Below, in pieces: positions 14,552 through 22,194 of a stretch of 31,023 nt of DNA. Where the stretch lies: the IMG/VR virus record IMGVR_UViG_3300024891_000009, positions 1 through 31,023 of that record. One strand, written 5' to 3'. Source of the stretch: a virus. The position numbers and the translations under genes were made by a program. The first letter of the stretch is position 1. Each line of letters begins with the position of its first letter. The notes beneath the pieces were generated by a model. That model worked only from the letters and a program-made list of their open reading frames with translations. It was not told the DNA's origin and searched no databases.

Positions 14552-16345
14552 ATGAACCGACCAAGCGCGGAGATGATGGAATGCCTGCTGGAACTGAAGC
14601 GGAAACTGGACGCCGCCGCGCACGGGCAAGGCGGCAAGCTGGTGGACGAGTTTGCGGCGATGCATAGCCGCAGCAAGCAGACGGTATGGAAGTGGTTGGC
14701 ACTATTTGCCGGATATCAGTCCGGCCGCAAGCAGCGCAGCGATACCGGCATGACACGCCTATCCAAACAAACGTTAGACCACATCGCGGCGTTTAAAAGC
14801 GTATCGGTGCGCGCCAACGGCAAAGCCACCAAACCGACCGCCGTGGCGATGAACATCGCCGACGCCAACGGCCTGGAAGTGAATGTGGGTGTCGCCCAGG
14901 TAAACCGGTTGCTACGCGCCCGCAAGCTGGACGTAAAAAGCCAGGCCAACGCCCGCAACCACGGCAGGCTGCGCGCCGAATGCCCGAACGCGGTACACGA
15001 GATCGACCCGTCGCTGTGCCTGATCTACTACATGGGCAACCGGCAGATGATGATGACCGAGGCCGAGTTCAACAAGAACAAGCCGGCGGCAATGGAGCGG
15101 GTCAAGCTGAAGGTATGGCGCTATACACGCTATGACCATGCCTCGGCATCGATCGACGTGAAGTATTACCAAGCCGCCGGCGAGAACCAGGCCAGCCTGT
15201 TCGATTTTTTGCTGCACACCTGGGGCGAGCAGCCACAGCGCCTGTCGCACGGCTTACCCAAGCGGCTGTTGTGGGACAAAGGCAGCGCCAATACCAGCAG
15301 CGGCATCGTGCGCCTGTTGGACGCCTTGGGCGTAGTACACGAAACCCACGCCACCCACCACGCCTGGGTCAAGGGCGGCGTGGAAAAGGCTAACCACATC
15401 GTGGAAATGCACTTTGAATCGCGGCTGCGCGAACAACCGGTCAGCAGCGTGGAAGAGCTGAACGAGGCCGCCGAGCGTTGGGTGCGCGACTACAACGCCA
15501 ACATGATCAAGCATGTGGATTGCCGGGTGCGTCGGCACGATGGCGAGAAGCATGTGCGTGATGATTTGTGGCAGTTGATTCTGCGTTATCCGGACGCGTT
15601 GGTGAAGATGCCGGAGCGCAAGGTATGCGCCTGGTATTTGACGGGCCAAGAAGCATCGCGGCAGGTGCGCGACGGCCTGATTACCTTTGTGCACCCGGAA
15701 ATAGGCAAGAGCCGGGTGTACGACCTGACGCAATGGGCGGAATTTTACAGCCAACGCGACAAGGTCAAGGTGATGCCGATGCTGCTGGCCGACGGCGCGG
15801 TGCGCGTGGAGATCGAGCGGTTAGGCCAGGAACCGCTGTTGGTTGAGGTCATGCCGGAGACCGAGTTTACCGAATTCGGTCAGCTGCAAAGCGCCGCGCT
15901 AATCGGCGAGGAACACCGCGCCGCACCGCTAACGGTGGCCGAGCAGGCAGCCAAGGACATCGCCCGCACCGCTTACGGCGATGTGAACCTGGACGAGGCG
16001 GAGGCGCTGCTGCGCAAGAACGTGCGGCCGTTTCAGCAGTTTAACGACGGCAAGGGCATGGTCGCGCATTCGCACCTGGGACAAGGCGAGCTGCCTGAAC
16101 GCTTGCTGCCGAAGGCGCAGGATCTGGCATTGCGTGCGTCGGAGACCGAGCAAAAGCGCAAGAACATTGTGCAAATGATGGTCTGGCTGCGTGGGCATTT
16201 GCAGAGTGAGTTTCGGCCAGAAATACGGGCTGACTTGGAACGCCGGTTTCCGGATGGTGCGACCGAGCCGGAACTAGAAGAGGTGCTTGCTGACCTCCGT
16301 GCAGGACGCACGGCGGCCGGGCGGGCACATTTGAAAGCTGTTTGA
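14552..16345 (+). CDS. Mu-type DDE transposase (A protein)
   Basis: A 597-residue transposase from the ATG at 14552, which has AGGAG nine bases upstream; ATG 14546 and GTG 14522 are alternatives. The N-terminal ~130 residues contain helix-turn-helix DNA-binding segments (SRSKQTVWKWLALFAGYQSG). The rve catalytic core has Asp152 (EIDPSL), Asp242 (LLWDKGSAN) and Glu278 (VKGGVEKANH), an exact DD(35)E spacing. The C-terminal part has the Mu-transposase beta-barrel and a tail that would contact the ATPase. It cuts and joins phage ends during integration and replicative transposition. It should bind the repeated motifs near 30825-30884. Confidence 0.95.
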   Translation: MNRPSAEMMECLLELKRKLDAAAHGQGGKLVDEFAAMHSRSKQTVWKWLALFAGYQSGRKQRSDTGMTRLSKQTLDHIAAFKSVSVRANGKATKPTAVAMNIADANGLEVNVGVAQVNRLLRARKLDVKSQANARNHGRLRAECPNAVHEIDPSLCLIYYMGNRQMMMTEAEFNKNKPAAMERVKLKVWRYTRYDHASASIDVKYYQAAGENQASLFDFLLHTWGEQPQRLSHGLPKRLLWDKGSANTSSGIVRLLDALGVVHETHATHHAWVKGGVEKANHIVEMHFESRLREQPVSSVEELNEAAERWVRDYNANMIKHVDCRVRRHDGEKHVRDDLWQLILRYPDALVKMPERKVCAWYLTGQEASRQVRDGLITFVHPEIGKSRVYDLTQWAEFYSQRDKVKVMPMLLADGAVRVEIERLGQEPLLVEVMPETEFTEFGQLQSAALIGEEHRAAPLTVAEQAAKDIARTAYGDVNLDEAEALLRKNVRPFQQFNDGKGMVAHSHLGQGELPERLLPKAQDLALRASETEQKRKNIVQMMVWLRGHLQSEFRPEIRADLERRFPDGATEPELEEVLADLRAGRTAAGRAHLKAV

Positions 16346-16357
16346 TTAGGAGGATTT

Positions 16358-16579
16358 ATGGAGCAACCCAAAGTGCTCGACGAAGACCCAGAGCGCGATG
16401 AAATTGTGCAATGCACTCGCTGTAGGAACAAGCACCTGATAAGGGAGCGAATCGAAAGCGATGTGAATAAACGCGGATTTAGGACGTTGGTATGCCCTAG
16501 ATGCAACGGACACAACTATTACAAAACGGACGACGCAAAAGATAAGCCGATCGAACAAGTCTTTGACCCTAACTGTTAA
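16358..16579 (+). CDS. Small zinc-ribbon protein
   Basis: A 73-residue protein with AGGAGG before the ATG, between the transposase and ATPase genes. It has two Cys-x-x-Cys knuckles (VQCTRCRNKH and LVCPRCNGHNYY) about 28 residues apart, which should bind one zinc ion. The rest is acidic at the ends. It resembles short zinc-ribbon proteins in phage early operons, possibly binding nucleic acid or protein. No specific function is known. Confidence 0.75.
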   Translation: MEQPKVLDEDPERDEIVQCTRCRNKHLIRERIESDVNKRGFRTLVCPRCNGHNYYKTDDAKDKPIEQVFDPNC

Positions 16580-16599
16580 TTAAACCCGAGGAATTTTGA

Positions 16600-16821
16600 A
16601 TGCTTAGCTTTTTTAAGAGACACCTGAAGCCCGAAAGCGTTGCCCAGTCGACGACCGCCGAAGCGGGCAAGACCGATGCCGAACTGCTGATCCTGTATCG
16701 CCAGTTTTCCCGCAAGGCCCTGTTCCACAAGAACGTGAGGGTCCACATGAGCAAGTACGACGCGGACCTTCTGGCGGCGATCGATGCGGATATTCGCGGC
16801 GAGGAGCGTGCGCATGGCTAA
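16600..16821 (+). CDS. Small unknown early protein
   Basis: A 73-residue protein with a GAGGAA site before the ATG. It begins MLSFFKRHLKPESVAQST and then has a helical segment (DAELLILYRQFSRKALFH) and an acidic end (YDADLLAAIDADIRGEE). It has no Cys motif or membrane helix. It overlaps the next gene by eight bases, so it belongs to the transposition operon. The family is not recognised. Confidence 0.65.
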   Translation: MLSFFKRHLKPESVAQSTTAEAGKTDAELLILYRQFSRKALFHKNVRVHMSKYDADLLAAIDADIRGEERAHG

Positions 16822-17023
16822 GTTCATTTTGGTGATCGAAGACGCGCCGAACGGCCAAGTTGCTGTCAATTGCATGCGGCAAGCGCCCGTAGGCGAGACA
16901 CTGAATACACCATCGAATGCAGCAAAAGCGGTCCATGCGGTGCGATTGAAATTGGTGGAATTGTTCGCGGCCGGAGCTGCGGAGCGAGCCAACGTAGAGC
17001 GGGCGGAACAATGCTGCCACTGA
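16814..17023 (+). CDS. Small unknown early protein
   Basis: A 69-residue protein starting MAKFILVIEDAPNGQVAVNC, a beta-hairpin-like opening, followed by a helical segment (SNAAKAVHAVRLKLVELFAA). GAGG-type bases lie upstream within the previous gene. It overlaps the previous gene by eight bases and the ATPase gene by 13, so translation is coupled. Comparable small proteins occur just before the transposition ATPase in Mu-like phages. The function is unknown. Confidence 0.65.
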   Translation: MAKFILVIEDAPNGQVAVNCMRQAPVGETLNTPSNAAKAVHAVRLKLVELFAAGAAERANVERAEQCCH

Positions 17024-18171
17024 AAACGCTGCTACAGCGCAAGGGAATGAGCCAGGCGCGCCTGGCGCGCAAGGTGAGCCTGAGCCCATCGACCATCGCA
17101 CAACTTTTAAACAAAGGCATTTGGCCGACAAATCCACCGCGCGATGCGTTGCAGGCATCGATTACGGCGGTGTTGACGGCCAAGGGCATCGCGGTTTCGG
17201 CCGCGCACTTCGAACCCGCGCCAGTTGCAGAGGACGCGGAAAACAACCATAACGCCCAGGAGGGCATTGATATGCTATTACGAAAGCAAACCTTAAGTCC
17301 ACAAGCGCGCAAACATTTTGGCCTGTTCCGCGATCCGTTCGACAACGACGTGACCGAAGCCGGCGACGTGTTCGTGACGCCGGACAGCCGCTATGTGCGG
17401 GAAGCGATGTGGAGCACCGCCAAGCTGGGCGGCTTTATCGCGGTGGCCGGCGAGTCCGGCAGCGGCAAGTCCACCCTGCGCCGCGACCTGATCGACCGCA
17501 TCGCCCGCGAAGACGCGCCGATCGTGATCATGGAACCCTACGTGCTCGGCATGGAAGACAACGATATGAAAGGCAAGACGCTGAAGGCCGGATCGATCGC
17601 CGACTCGATGATCCATGCGCTGAGCCCCTTGGAAAAGCCGCGGCAGACGATGGAGGCGAAAGGCCGCCAGTTGCACCGATTGCTGAAGGACAGCCGCAAG
17701 GCCGGCTTCGTGCATTGCCTGATCATCGAAGAGGCGCACGGCCTGAGTGTGCCGACGCTGAAGCATTTGAAGCGCTTCTTCGAACTGGAGGACGGCTTCA
17801 AGAAGCTGCTGTCGATCATCCTGATCGGCCAGACCGAACTGAAAACCAAGCTCAGCGAGCGGGCGCCGGAAGTGCGCGAGGTGGTCCAAAGATGCGAGCT
17901 GGTGGAACTGGCGCCGCTGGACAGCCACCTGGACGCTTACCTGAAGTTCAAGTTCGACCGCGTCGGCAAGGCGTTTGACGAGGTATTCGAGGCCGGGGCG
18001 CTGGACGGCCTGCGCGCCCGGCTGATCTTCAGCAAGGGCGGCAAGAACGACCGGGGAACGATCAGCCTGGTGTACCCCCTGATGGTGAACAACCTGGTCA
18101 CGGCGGCGCTGAATCAGGCCGCATCGCTGGGATTTCCGAAGGTTTCGGCGGATTTGATTCGGGAGGCGTAA
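17011..18171 (+). CDS. AAA+ transposition ATPase (Mu B-like)
   Basis: A 386-residue protein. Residues 1-45 carry a helix-turn-helix (MSQARLARKVSLSPSTIAQL) like the N-terminus of Mu B. An Ala-rich linker follows, then an ExeA-like AAA+ domain: Walker A GESGSGKST at 147-155, Walker B CLIIEEAH at 236-243, and the sensor/arginine region ILIGQTELKTKLSERAPEVR. It binds target DNA, stimulates the transposase and provides target immunity. An internal ATG at 17272 (residue 88) follows AGGAGG (17258-17263) with an eight-base gap. A second, ATPase-only product of 299 residues is therefore possible. Confidence 0.93.
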   Translation: MLPLKTLLQRKGMSQARLARKVSLSPSTIAQLLNKGIWPTNPPRDALQASITAVLTAKGIAVSAAHFEPAPVAEDAENNHNAQEGIDMLLRKQTLSPQARKHFGLFRDPFDNDVTEAGDVFVTPDSRYVREAMWSTAKLGGFIAVAGESGSGKSTLRRDLIDRIAREDAPIVIMEPYVLGMEDNDMKGKTLKAGSIADSMIHALSPLEKPRQTMEAKGRQLHRLLKDSRKAGFVHCLIIEEAHGLSVPTLKHLKRFFELEDGFKKLLSIILIGQTELKTKLSERAPEVREVVQRCELVELAPLDSHLDAYLKFKFDRVGKAFDEVFEAGALDGLRARLIFSKGGKNDRGTISLVYPLMVNNLVTAALNQAASLGFPKVSADLIREA

Positions 18172-18590
18172 TGGCTAACCAGATCGATGCGACCGGTGAT
18201 GCGAAAAAAAGTCTTCCAGAGTTTATCAATGCCGACCAGGTCGCTGAATTGTGTGGCAAAAAAACGCCGGGCTTTACCCACATGAAAATTCGCGACGATC
18301 GCAGCTTTCCCAAACCGCTGAATGGCCGCACCGGCGCCGGCGGACCGCGGATGCTGTGGCGACGCGCGGATATTGTGTCTTGGTTGGAATTGGATAAGAA
18401 CCGCAAAAAGGATCTGGCAGGACGCAATATAGGACCGGACCGGCTGGACAACGAAACTGCACTGAAATTCATTACCGGGGCGTTCGACGCGCCCCATGCA
18501 CAAACCGATCGCCAGCGCCGCATCGAGCGGGCTCGGCGGAACGGCGTTAAAAACACCAAACAAATCAGAATACAGGGGGATTGGCAATGA
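18171..18590 (+). CDS. AlpA-like helix-turn-helix protein
   Basis: A 139-residue protein whose ATG overlaps the ATPase stop (TAATG). Residues ~18-75 form an AlpA/excisionase-like winged domain (FINADQVAELCGKKTPGFTH, RSFPKPLNGRTGAGGPRMLW, RRADIVSWLEL). The C-terminal half is basic (RQRRIERARRNGVKNTKQ) and could contact DNA. It may act in DNA binding at phage ends or in regulation. The domain type is fairly clear; the role is inferred from position. Confidence 0.7.
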   Translation: MANQIDATGDAKKSLPEFINADQVAELCGKKTPGFTHMKIRDDRSFPKPLNGRTGAGGPRMLWRRADIVSWLELDKNRKKDLAGRNIGPDRLDNETALKFITGAFDAPHAQTDRQRRIERARRNGVKNTKQIRIQGDWQ

Positions 18591-19075
18591 ACTATTCAGA
18601 TCAAGAGGTAGAGCGTTTCGGCGAATTGTTTTGCCGACTGGAAGCCATGTATCGGGTGCGTAGCCGGCATGCGCTCTCGTTCGACCTATTCATGACCGCG
18701 CCGGAGCAGAACGAACGTTCGATACACATTTATTTCTCCAATCGGCACCTGCTGGGCAACCGCCGCGAAGGCGCCAACGTCACGCTGCTGGCCTACCTGC
18801 AAAACGGGCCGGCCTTTGTGCTGCTCGGCGCGCAGTTGATGGACGAGCAGCAGCGCGACTCGATCGGCCTGGTCGCCGAACATGCGCTGCTGCCACGGCA
18901 GCGGGCGGCGGGCCAGGTGTTCGACACGATGAACGAATATGCGCTGCAAGAAGCCGCCGACAACCGCTTCGAACGCACGCATACCGTCGAGCGCCGCGGC
19001 GCCTGCTATGTCGAGGCGTTCCACGACTATCATCCGCCGGTCAAATGGAAAACGCGAGGTGTGCATGTCGCATAA
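18587..19075 (+). CDS. Unknown early phage protein
   Basis: A 162-residue protein from the ATG at 18587, with AGGGGG upstream; a TTG at 18581 in the same frame is less likely. It begins MNYSDQEVERFGELFCRLEA. It has segments such as RSIHIYFSNRHLLGNRREGA and LLAYLQNGPAFVLLGAQLMD that suggest an alpha/beta fold. No catalytic motif or membrane segment is visible. It overlaps its neighbours by a few bases on both sides and so is part of the early operon. The family is not recognised. Confidence 0.65.
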   Translation: MNYSDQEVERFGELFCRLEAMYRVRSRHALSFDLFMTAPEQNERSIHIYFSNRHLLGNRREGANVTLLAYLQNGPAFVLLGAQLMDEQQRDSIGLVAEHALLPRQRAAGQVFDTMNEYALQEAADNRFERTHTVERRGACYVEAFHDYHPPVKWKTRGVHVA

Positions 19076-19397
19076 CGCAGCGCAAGGTTTTCCGGTGTTG
19101 GCCCTGGCCGTTGGCATTGGCGCGATCGGACTGATCGGCATAGGCCTGATGATGGCTCAGTTGCTGCGGGAGATGATCAGGGCTTCGGCTCCGCTCAGCC
19201 GGCGGGGGACTATAGCCGAGCGGATGGCGGCGGCTGATCTTAAAGCAGCGGCCAAGCAGATAGCGGCGGCCGAGTGGAAAAGCGCGGAAAGAAAAGAGCC
19301 GGAGTATTGTTTTTATCCCGAATGCACCTGCCCTTTCGATGCGCCCGGCGGAACGGGTTGGTGCTTGCGCAAACTGCCGCACAGGGAGCGCAAATGA
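19065..19397 (+). CDS. Small membrane protein with Cys-rich C-terminus
   Basis: A 110-residue protein from the ATG at 19065, which overlaps the previous gene by 11 bases. Residues ~8-34 form one or two hydrophobic helices (VLALAVGIGAIGLIGIGLMM). A charged helical middle follows, then a C-terminal Cys motif (YCFYPECTCPFDAPGG, then WCLRK) with four cysteines that could bind zinc. The membrane anchor plus Cys cluster is unusual for an early phage gene. The function is unknown. Confidence 0.6.
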   Translation: MSHNAAQGFPVLALAVGIGAIGLIGIGLMMAQLLREMIRASAPLSRRGTIAERMAAADLKAAAKQIAAAEWKSAERKEPEYCFYPECTCPFDAPGGTGWCLRKLPHRERK

Positions 19398-19999
19398 AGC
19401 TGGCATGCCCATCCTGCGGCGCCCTGATGAGCCTGGACATTATCGTCGCCCACGACGGCGCCCGCGACGCAGTACAGATGGCGCTGAATCTGCCTGCGCC
19501 GCTCGGCAAACTGATCATCCAGTACCTGACCCTGTTTCGCCCGCAAAAGCGGCAGTTGACCCTCGACCGGGTCGCCGACATCCTGGCCGAACTGCTGCCG
19601 ATGATCCTGGCCGAGCGCATCAGCCGCAACGGCAAGGAGCACCAGATCGCGCAGTTCGTTTGGGCGGCCGGGCTGAAGGAGATCATGATCCGGCACAAGG
19701 ACAAGCCGTTGACTACGCCGCTGAAAAACCACGGCTACCTGTTCGAGATATTGATCAGCCAGGCGGCGACCGCCGAGGCCAAGCTGGAAGCCAAGGTCGA
19801 GCAGCAACGCCGGCAGCCGCCGGCGCGGGAGCAGGAACAGCGCAGCGGCGGCATGAAGGATGTCGGCCAGCATCTGGCCGGCATGAAAGCCGCGCTGAAA
19901 GGCCAGCAGGAGCCATCGATCAGCTTTGCGGAGCTGACCGCGATGGCGCAACAGAAAGAACGTGAACGTAACCAACCCCAAGAGGCAACACATGAGTGA
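19394..19999 (+). CDS. Unknown early phage protein with N-terminal Cys pair
   Basis: A 201-residue protein from the ATG at 19394, overlapping the previous stop (ATGA). It starts MKLACPSCGALMSLDIIVAH, a CPSCG knuckle with no second pair, so zinc binding would need dimerisation. A helical region follows (LLPMILAERISRNGKEHQIA), then a Gln/Arg/Glu-rich low-complexity tail (~135-200) that looks disordered. Similar genes lie just before DUF3164 in Mu-like phages, but the role is not known to me. Confidence 0.65.
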   Translation: MKLACPSCGALMSLDIIVAHDGARDAVQMALNLPAPLGKLIIQYLTLFRPQKRQLTLDRVADILAELLPMILAERISRNGKEHQIAQFVWAAGLKEIMIRHKDKPLTTPLKNHGYLFEILISQAATAEAKLEAKVEQQRRQPPAREQEQRSGGMKDVGQHLAGMKAALKGQQEPSISFAELTAMAQQKERERNQPQEATHE

Positions 20000-20618
20000 T
20001 GTAGCAGAACAACCGATCAATACCCAGTACAAGCGCAACGCGCTCGGGCACCTGGTGCCCGTCGAGCAGATCGACGAAATCGACCTGATCAGAGACGAGC
20101 TGGTGGACAAGATCATCAAGAACAGCCGCCACCTGCAAGCCGCGATGCGCGACTTTAAGGACCGCACGCTAACCGAGATAGACGCCTTCATCGACCTGTC
20201 CGCCGCCGAATACGACACGCAGATCGGCGGCGCCAAGGGCAACGTGACGCTGACCAGCTTCGACGGCAAGTACCGGGTGCAGATCAAGAACCAGGCGAAC
20301 ATCGCCTTCGATGAGCGCCTGCAAGTCGCCAAGCAATTGATCGACGAACTGATACACGAATGGGCGCAGGGCAGCCGAGGCGAAATCCGCGCGCTGCTGG
20401 AACACGCCTTCCAGACCGACAAGGAGGGCAACATCAACAAGGGCCGCGTGATCAGCCTGTTCAAGCTGAAGATAGACGACCCGAAATGGCTGGCGGCGAT
20501 GGATGCGATTCGGGACAGCATGCAGGCATCGCACAGCAAGGAGTATTTGTCGCTGTACGAGCGGGTCGGCAACGAAGATAAGTACGTGCGCATTAGCCTT
20601 GATATTGCGGGGCTGTGA
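19992..20618 (+). CDS. DUF3164 family phage protein
   Basis: A 208-residue protein from the ATG at 19992, with AAGAGG seven bases upstream; the ATG at 19962 lacks such a site. The family core is clear: YDTQIGGAKGNVTLTSFDGK, ANIAFDERLQVAKQLIDELI, EWAQGS, LEHAFQTDKEGNINKGRVIS, and the ending KYVRISLDIAGL. DUF3164 proteins are common in early operons of Mu-like phages next to GemA. The biochemical function is unknown. This is not Gam, although it takes a similar place in the operon. Confidence 0.88.
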   Translation: MSDVAEQPINTQYKRNALGHLVPVEQIDEIDLIRDELVDKIIKNSRHLQAAMRDFKDRTLTEIDAFIDLSAAEYDTQIGGAKGNVTLTSFDGKYRVQIKNQANIAFDERLQVAKQLIDELIHEWAQGSRGEIRALLEHAFQTDKEGNINKGRVISLFKLKIDDPKWLAAMDAIRDSMQASHSKEYLSLYERVGNEDKYVRISLDIAGL

Positions 20619-20872
20619 TGGTTTGGGTAATGATCGACCTTTGTGACGGCAAAGAACCGCTCGGATTTTCCGTGAAAGAGGCAGACGAGGCAAGGCTGCG
20701 CCAGTTCATTGCCGACTGTCATGCAGACAAACTGGATGCGACGAGATACCGCCGGCTTAGAACTGAAAATGAAGAGGGCTCATTGTTTGTCGGTTACGAC
20801 AATGAAGACGGCGGTTGTTGGGTTGGTTGCGATCTTGACGCGGCTATTGACGGCCTATTACAGGAGGGTTAA
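20618..20872 (+). CDS. Small unknown acidic protein
   Basis: An 84-residue protein from the ATG at 20618, whose first base is the last base of the DUF3164 stop. A GTG at 20615 is in frame. It is acidic, with beta-rich segments (MVWVMIDLCDGKEPLGFSVK and EGSLFVGYDNEDGGCWVGCD). It ends by overlapping the GemA start (TAATG). No family is recognised. Confidence 0.6.
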   Translation: MVWVMIDLCDGKEPLGFSVKEADEARLRQFIADCHADKLDATRYRRLRTENEEGSLFVGYDNEDGGCWVGCDLDAAIDGLLQEG

Positions 20873-21342
20873 TGGACGCAAAAAAACAAACCGACAACCG
20901 CAATCGCCTATACAAGCTGCTCCAGGTCGGCAAACAGCAGCTCGGCTATGACGATGAATTCTATTATGGCATCTGGCTACCGATGCAGGGCGCGACCAAG
21001 AACGCCGACGGCCGGTATTCGGCGACCACGCTGGACATCGGCAAGCTGACGCAGGCGGTCGAGACGATGAAGCGGGCCGGCTTCAAGGTCAAGGCCAAGG
21101 CCGATACCAGCAACCGCCCATTGGCCGGCGATGCGCAGTCGAAGAAGATCCGCGCGCTGTGGCTACATCTGCACGGTATCGGCGCGGTGCGCGATCCGTC
21201 CGAGGCGTCTTTGAACGCCTACGTCAAGCGGCAGACCGGCATCGAGGCGCTGCAATGGCTCAGCGAGAAGCAGGCCAGCGGGGTGATCGATGTGCTGAAG
21301 CGTTGGCAGCAGCGCGTCGAGATGCCCAAGGCGTCAGCCTAA
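20872..21342 (+). CDS. gemA: GemA-like regulatory protein (Mu gp16, DUF1018)
   Basis: A 156-residue protein with AGGAGG before the ATG. It shows the gp16/GemA pattern: an N-terminal helical part (RNRLYKLLQVGKQQLGYDDE), then SKKIRALWLHLHGIGAVRDP and EALQWLSEKQASGVIDVLKRW. In Mu, GemA modulates host gene expression and DNA supercoiling. Here it is the last gene of the early operon, before the middle control region and Mor, as in other Mu-like phages. Confidence 0.88.
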   Translation: MDAKKQTDNRNRLYKLLQVGKQQLGYDDEFYYGIWLPMQGATKNADGRYSATTLDIGKLTQAVETMKRAGFKVKAKADTSNRPLAGDAQSKKIRALWLHLHGIGAVRDPSEASLNAYVKRQTGIEALQWLSEKQASGVIDVLKRWQQRVEMPKASA

Positions 21343-21534
21343 TGAAAATGGGTGTTTTATGGCGTTGGAGCAGTGTATGGGTCGGCCTACAACCGCCGCC
21401 TCTGCGTTAACATCTTGCCGTTTATCACCATTTGGATCGTATGGCCTGGCGGCCATACGCCAAAATAAAGCCTATCCTAATAACTAGCCCTTAGTTTGAT
21501 AAAATGCGGGGGTCTTATTCAACGGCCCCCGCCC
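21343..21534 (+). promoter_or_regulatory. Middle control region upstream of Mor with two hairpins
   Basis: This 192-base gap carries no gene. It holds a 9-base perfect stem, CGTATGGCC-TGGC-GGCCATACG (21438-21459). A second stem, GCGGGGG (21506-21512) with CCCCCGC (21526-21532), lies directly against the Mor ATG at 21535. A TTTGATAAAAT (-10-like, near 21494-21504) may be a promoter without a good -35. The second stem would cover the place where a ribosome binding site should be. It may limit Mor translation or act as a terminator on the opposite strand. Confidence 0.5.
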
Positions 21535-21936
21535 ATGATTGACCTCCCCCTTCACCTGTTACCCTCCAAACTGCGCGAGATCGCCGAATACTGCGGCAAC
21601 GATACCGCGATGCTGCTGCTCGAACACGCAGGCGGCGGCACCATCCTCGTCATTAAACCCGAAAATTTGGACGCGATGCATAACCTGGTCATTTGGCTGG
21701 GCGTCGAACGGGCGCAGAAGTTCTGCGACGCCTTTGCAGGCGAGATCATCAAAGTTCCCCGCGCCGCCGCGGCGCTGCGCACCCTCCGCAACCAGAAGAT
21801 CTGCGAGGAACGCCGGGCCGGGGCGACGCTGTTCACGCTAGCCCGGCGCTATGGCATGACCGATCGCCAGATTTCGGCCATTCTCGGCAACGAGGAGACT
21901 AAAGCGGACCAATTCGATCTGTTCGGGATGCCATGA
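21535..21936 (+). CDS. mor: Mor-family transcription activator
   Basis: A 133-residue protein of the Mor/C family. It begins MIDLPLHLLPSKLREIAEYC. It has the dimerisation part (NDTAMLLLEHAGGGTILVIK) and a C-terminal helix-turn-helix (RAGATLFTLARRYGMTDRQI, then SAILGNEE). It should activate middle and late promoters, including those driving lysis, packaging and structural genes. I chose the ATG at 21535. A TTG at 21496 in frame would add 13 residues encoded through the hairpin. No ribosome binding site is seen before 21535. The stop overlaps the next ATG. Confidence 0.9.
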   Translation: MIDLPLHLLPSKLREIAEYCGNDTAMLLLEHAGGGTILVIKPENLDAMHNLVIWLGVERAQKFCDAFAGEIIKVPRAAAALRTLRNQKICEERRAGATLFTLARRYGMTDRQISAILGNEETKADQFDLFGMP

Positions 21937-22073
21937 TGAACTGGCATGTCGTCGAATATTACCGATTAAAATCCTGGATGGCGTCTGATCGCCGCGAGTT
22001 TGTATCGCAGTGGTTCTGGTACATCCAGGCCGAGCTGGAAGCCGATCCTAACTGGAAGGCGCCGAGAATCTGA
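21933..22073 (+). CDS. Small unknown protein coupled to Mor
   Basis: A 46-residue reading frame whose ATG overlaps the Mor stop (ATGATGA). The sequence is MMNWHVVEYYRLKSWMASDR followed by REFVSQWFWYIQAEL and a short acidic end. It is rich in Trp and Tyr, and its composition is unlike random sequence. No family is recognised. The coupling suggests joint expression with Mor. Confidence 0.5.
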   Translation: MMNWHVVEYYRLKSWMASDRREFVSQWFWYIQAELEADPNWKAPRI

Positions 22074-22077
22074 TATA

Positions 22078-22120
22078 GGGCGCGCCCCTACTTAAACCGC
22101 CTAGTCCGAAAGCCTTCGGA
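22078..22120 (+). terminator. Hairpins between the Mor unit and endolysin
   Basis: GGGCGCGCCC (22078-22087) is a perfect palindrome just after the small gene stop. TCCGAA-AGCC-TTCGGA (22105-22120) is a second short stem. Neither has a strong T-run. The 22074-22194 gap probably also holds the late promoter for the lysis genes, but I cannot place a convincing -10/-35. Confidence 0.35.
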
Positions 22121-22194
22121 TTATCCGCACGACCCGCCCCCGATAAACTACTCCGGACTTCGTTATTTACCGCTACCCATCCGGAGCGCTGCAT

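Noticed and set aside
16870-17010. Upstream extension of the transposition ATPase by 47 residues
   Set aside because: It would run through the whole upstream gene in another frame. The family N-terminus (helix-turn-helix) starts right after the ATG at 17011.
19992-20618. Assignment as Gam host-nuclease inhibitor
   Set aside because: The conserved blocks (GGAKGNVTL, FDGKY, FDERLQVAK) are those of DUF3164, not Gam.
19313-20722. Long open frame of 469 codons on the minus strand
   Set aside because: It lies opposite well-supported early genes, including DUF3164. Its composition is Leu/Ser/Arg/His-rich with no domain, as expected for a GC-rich shadow frame.
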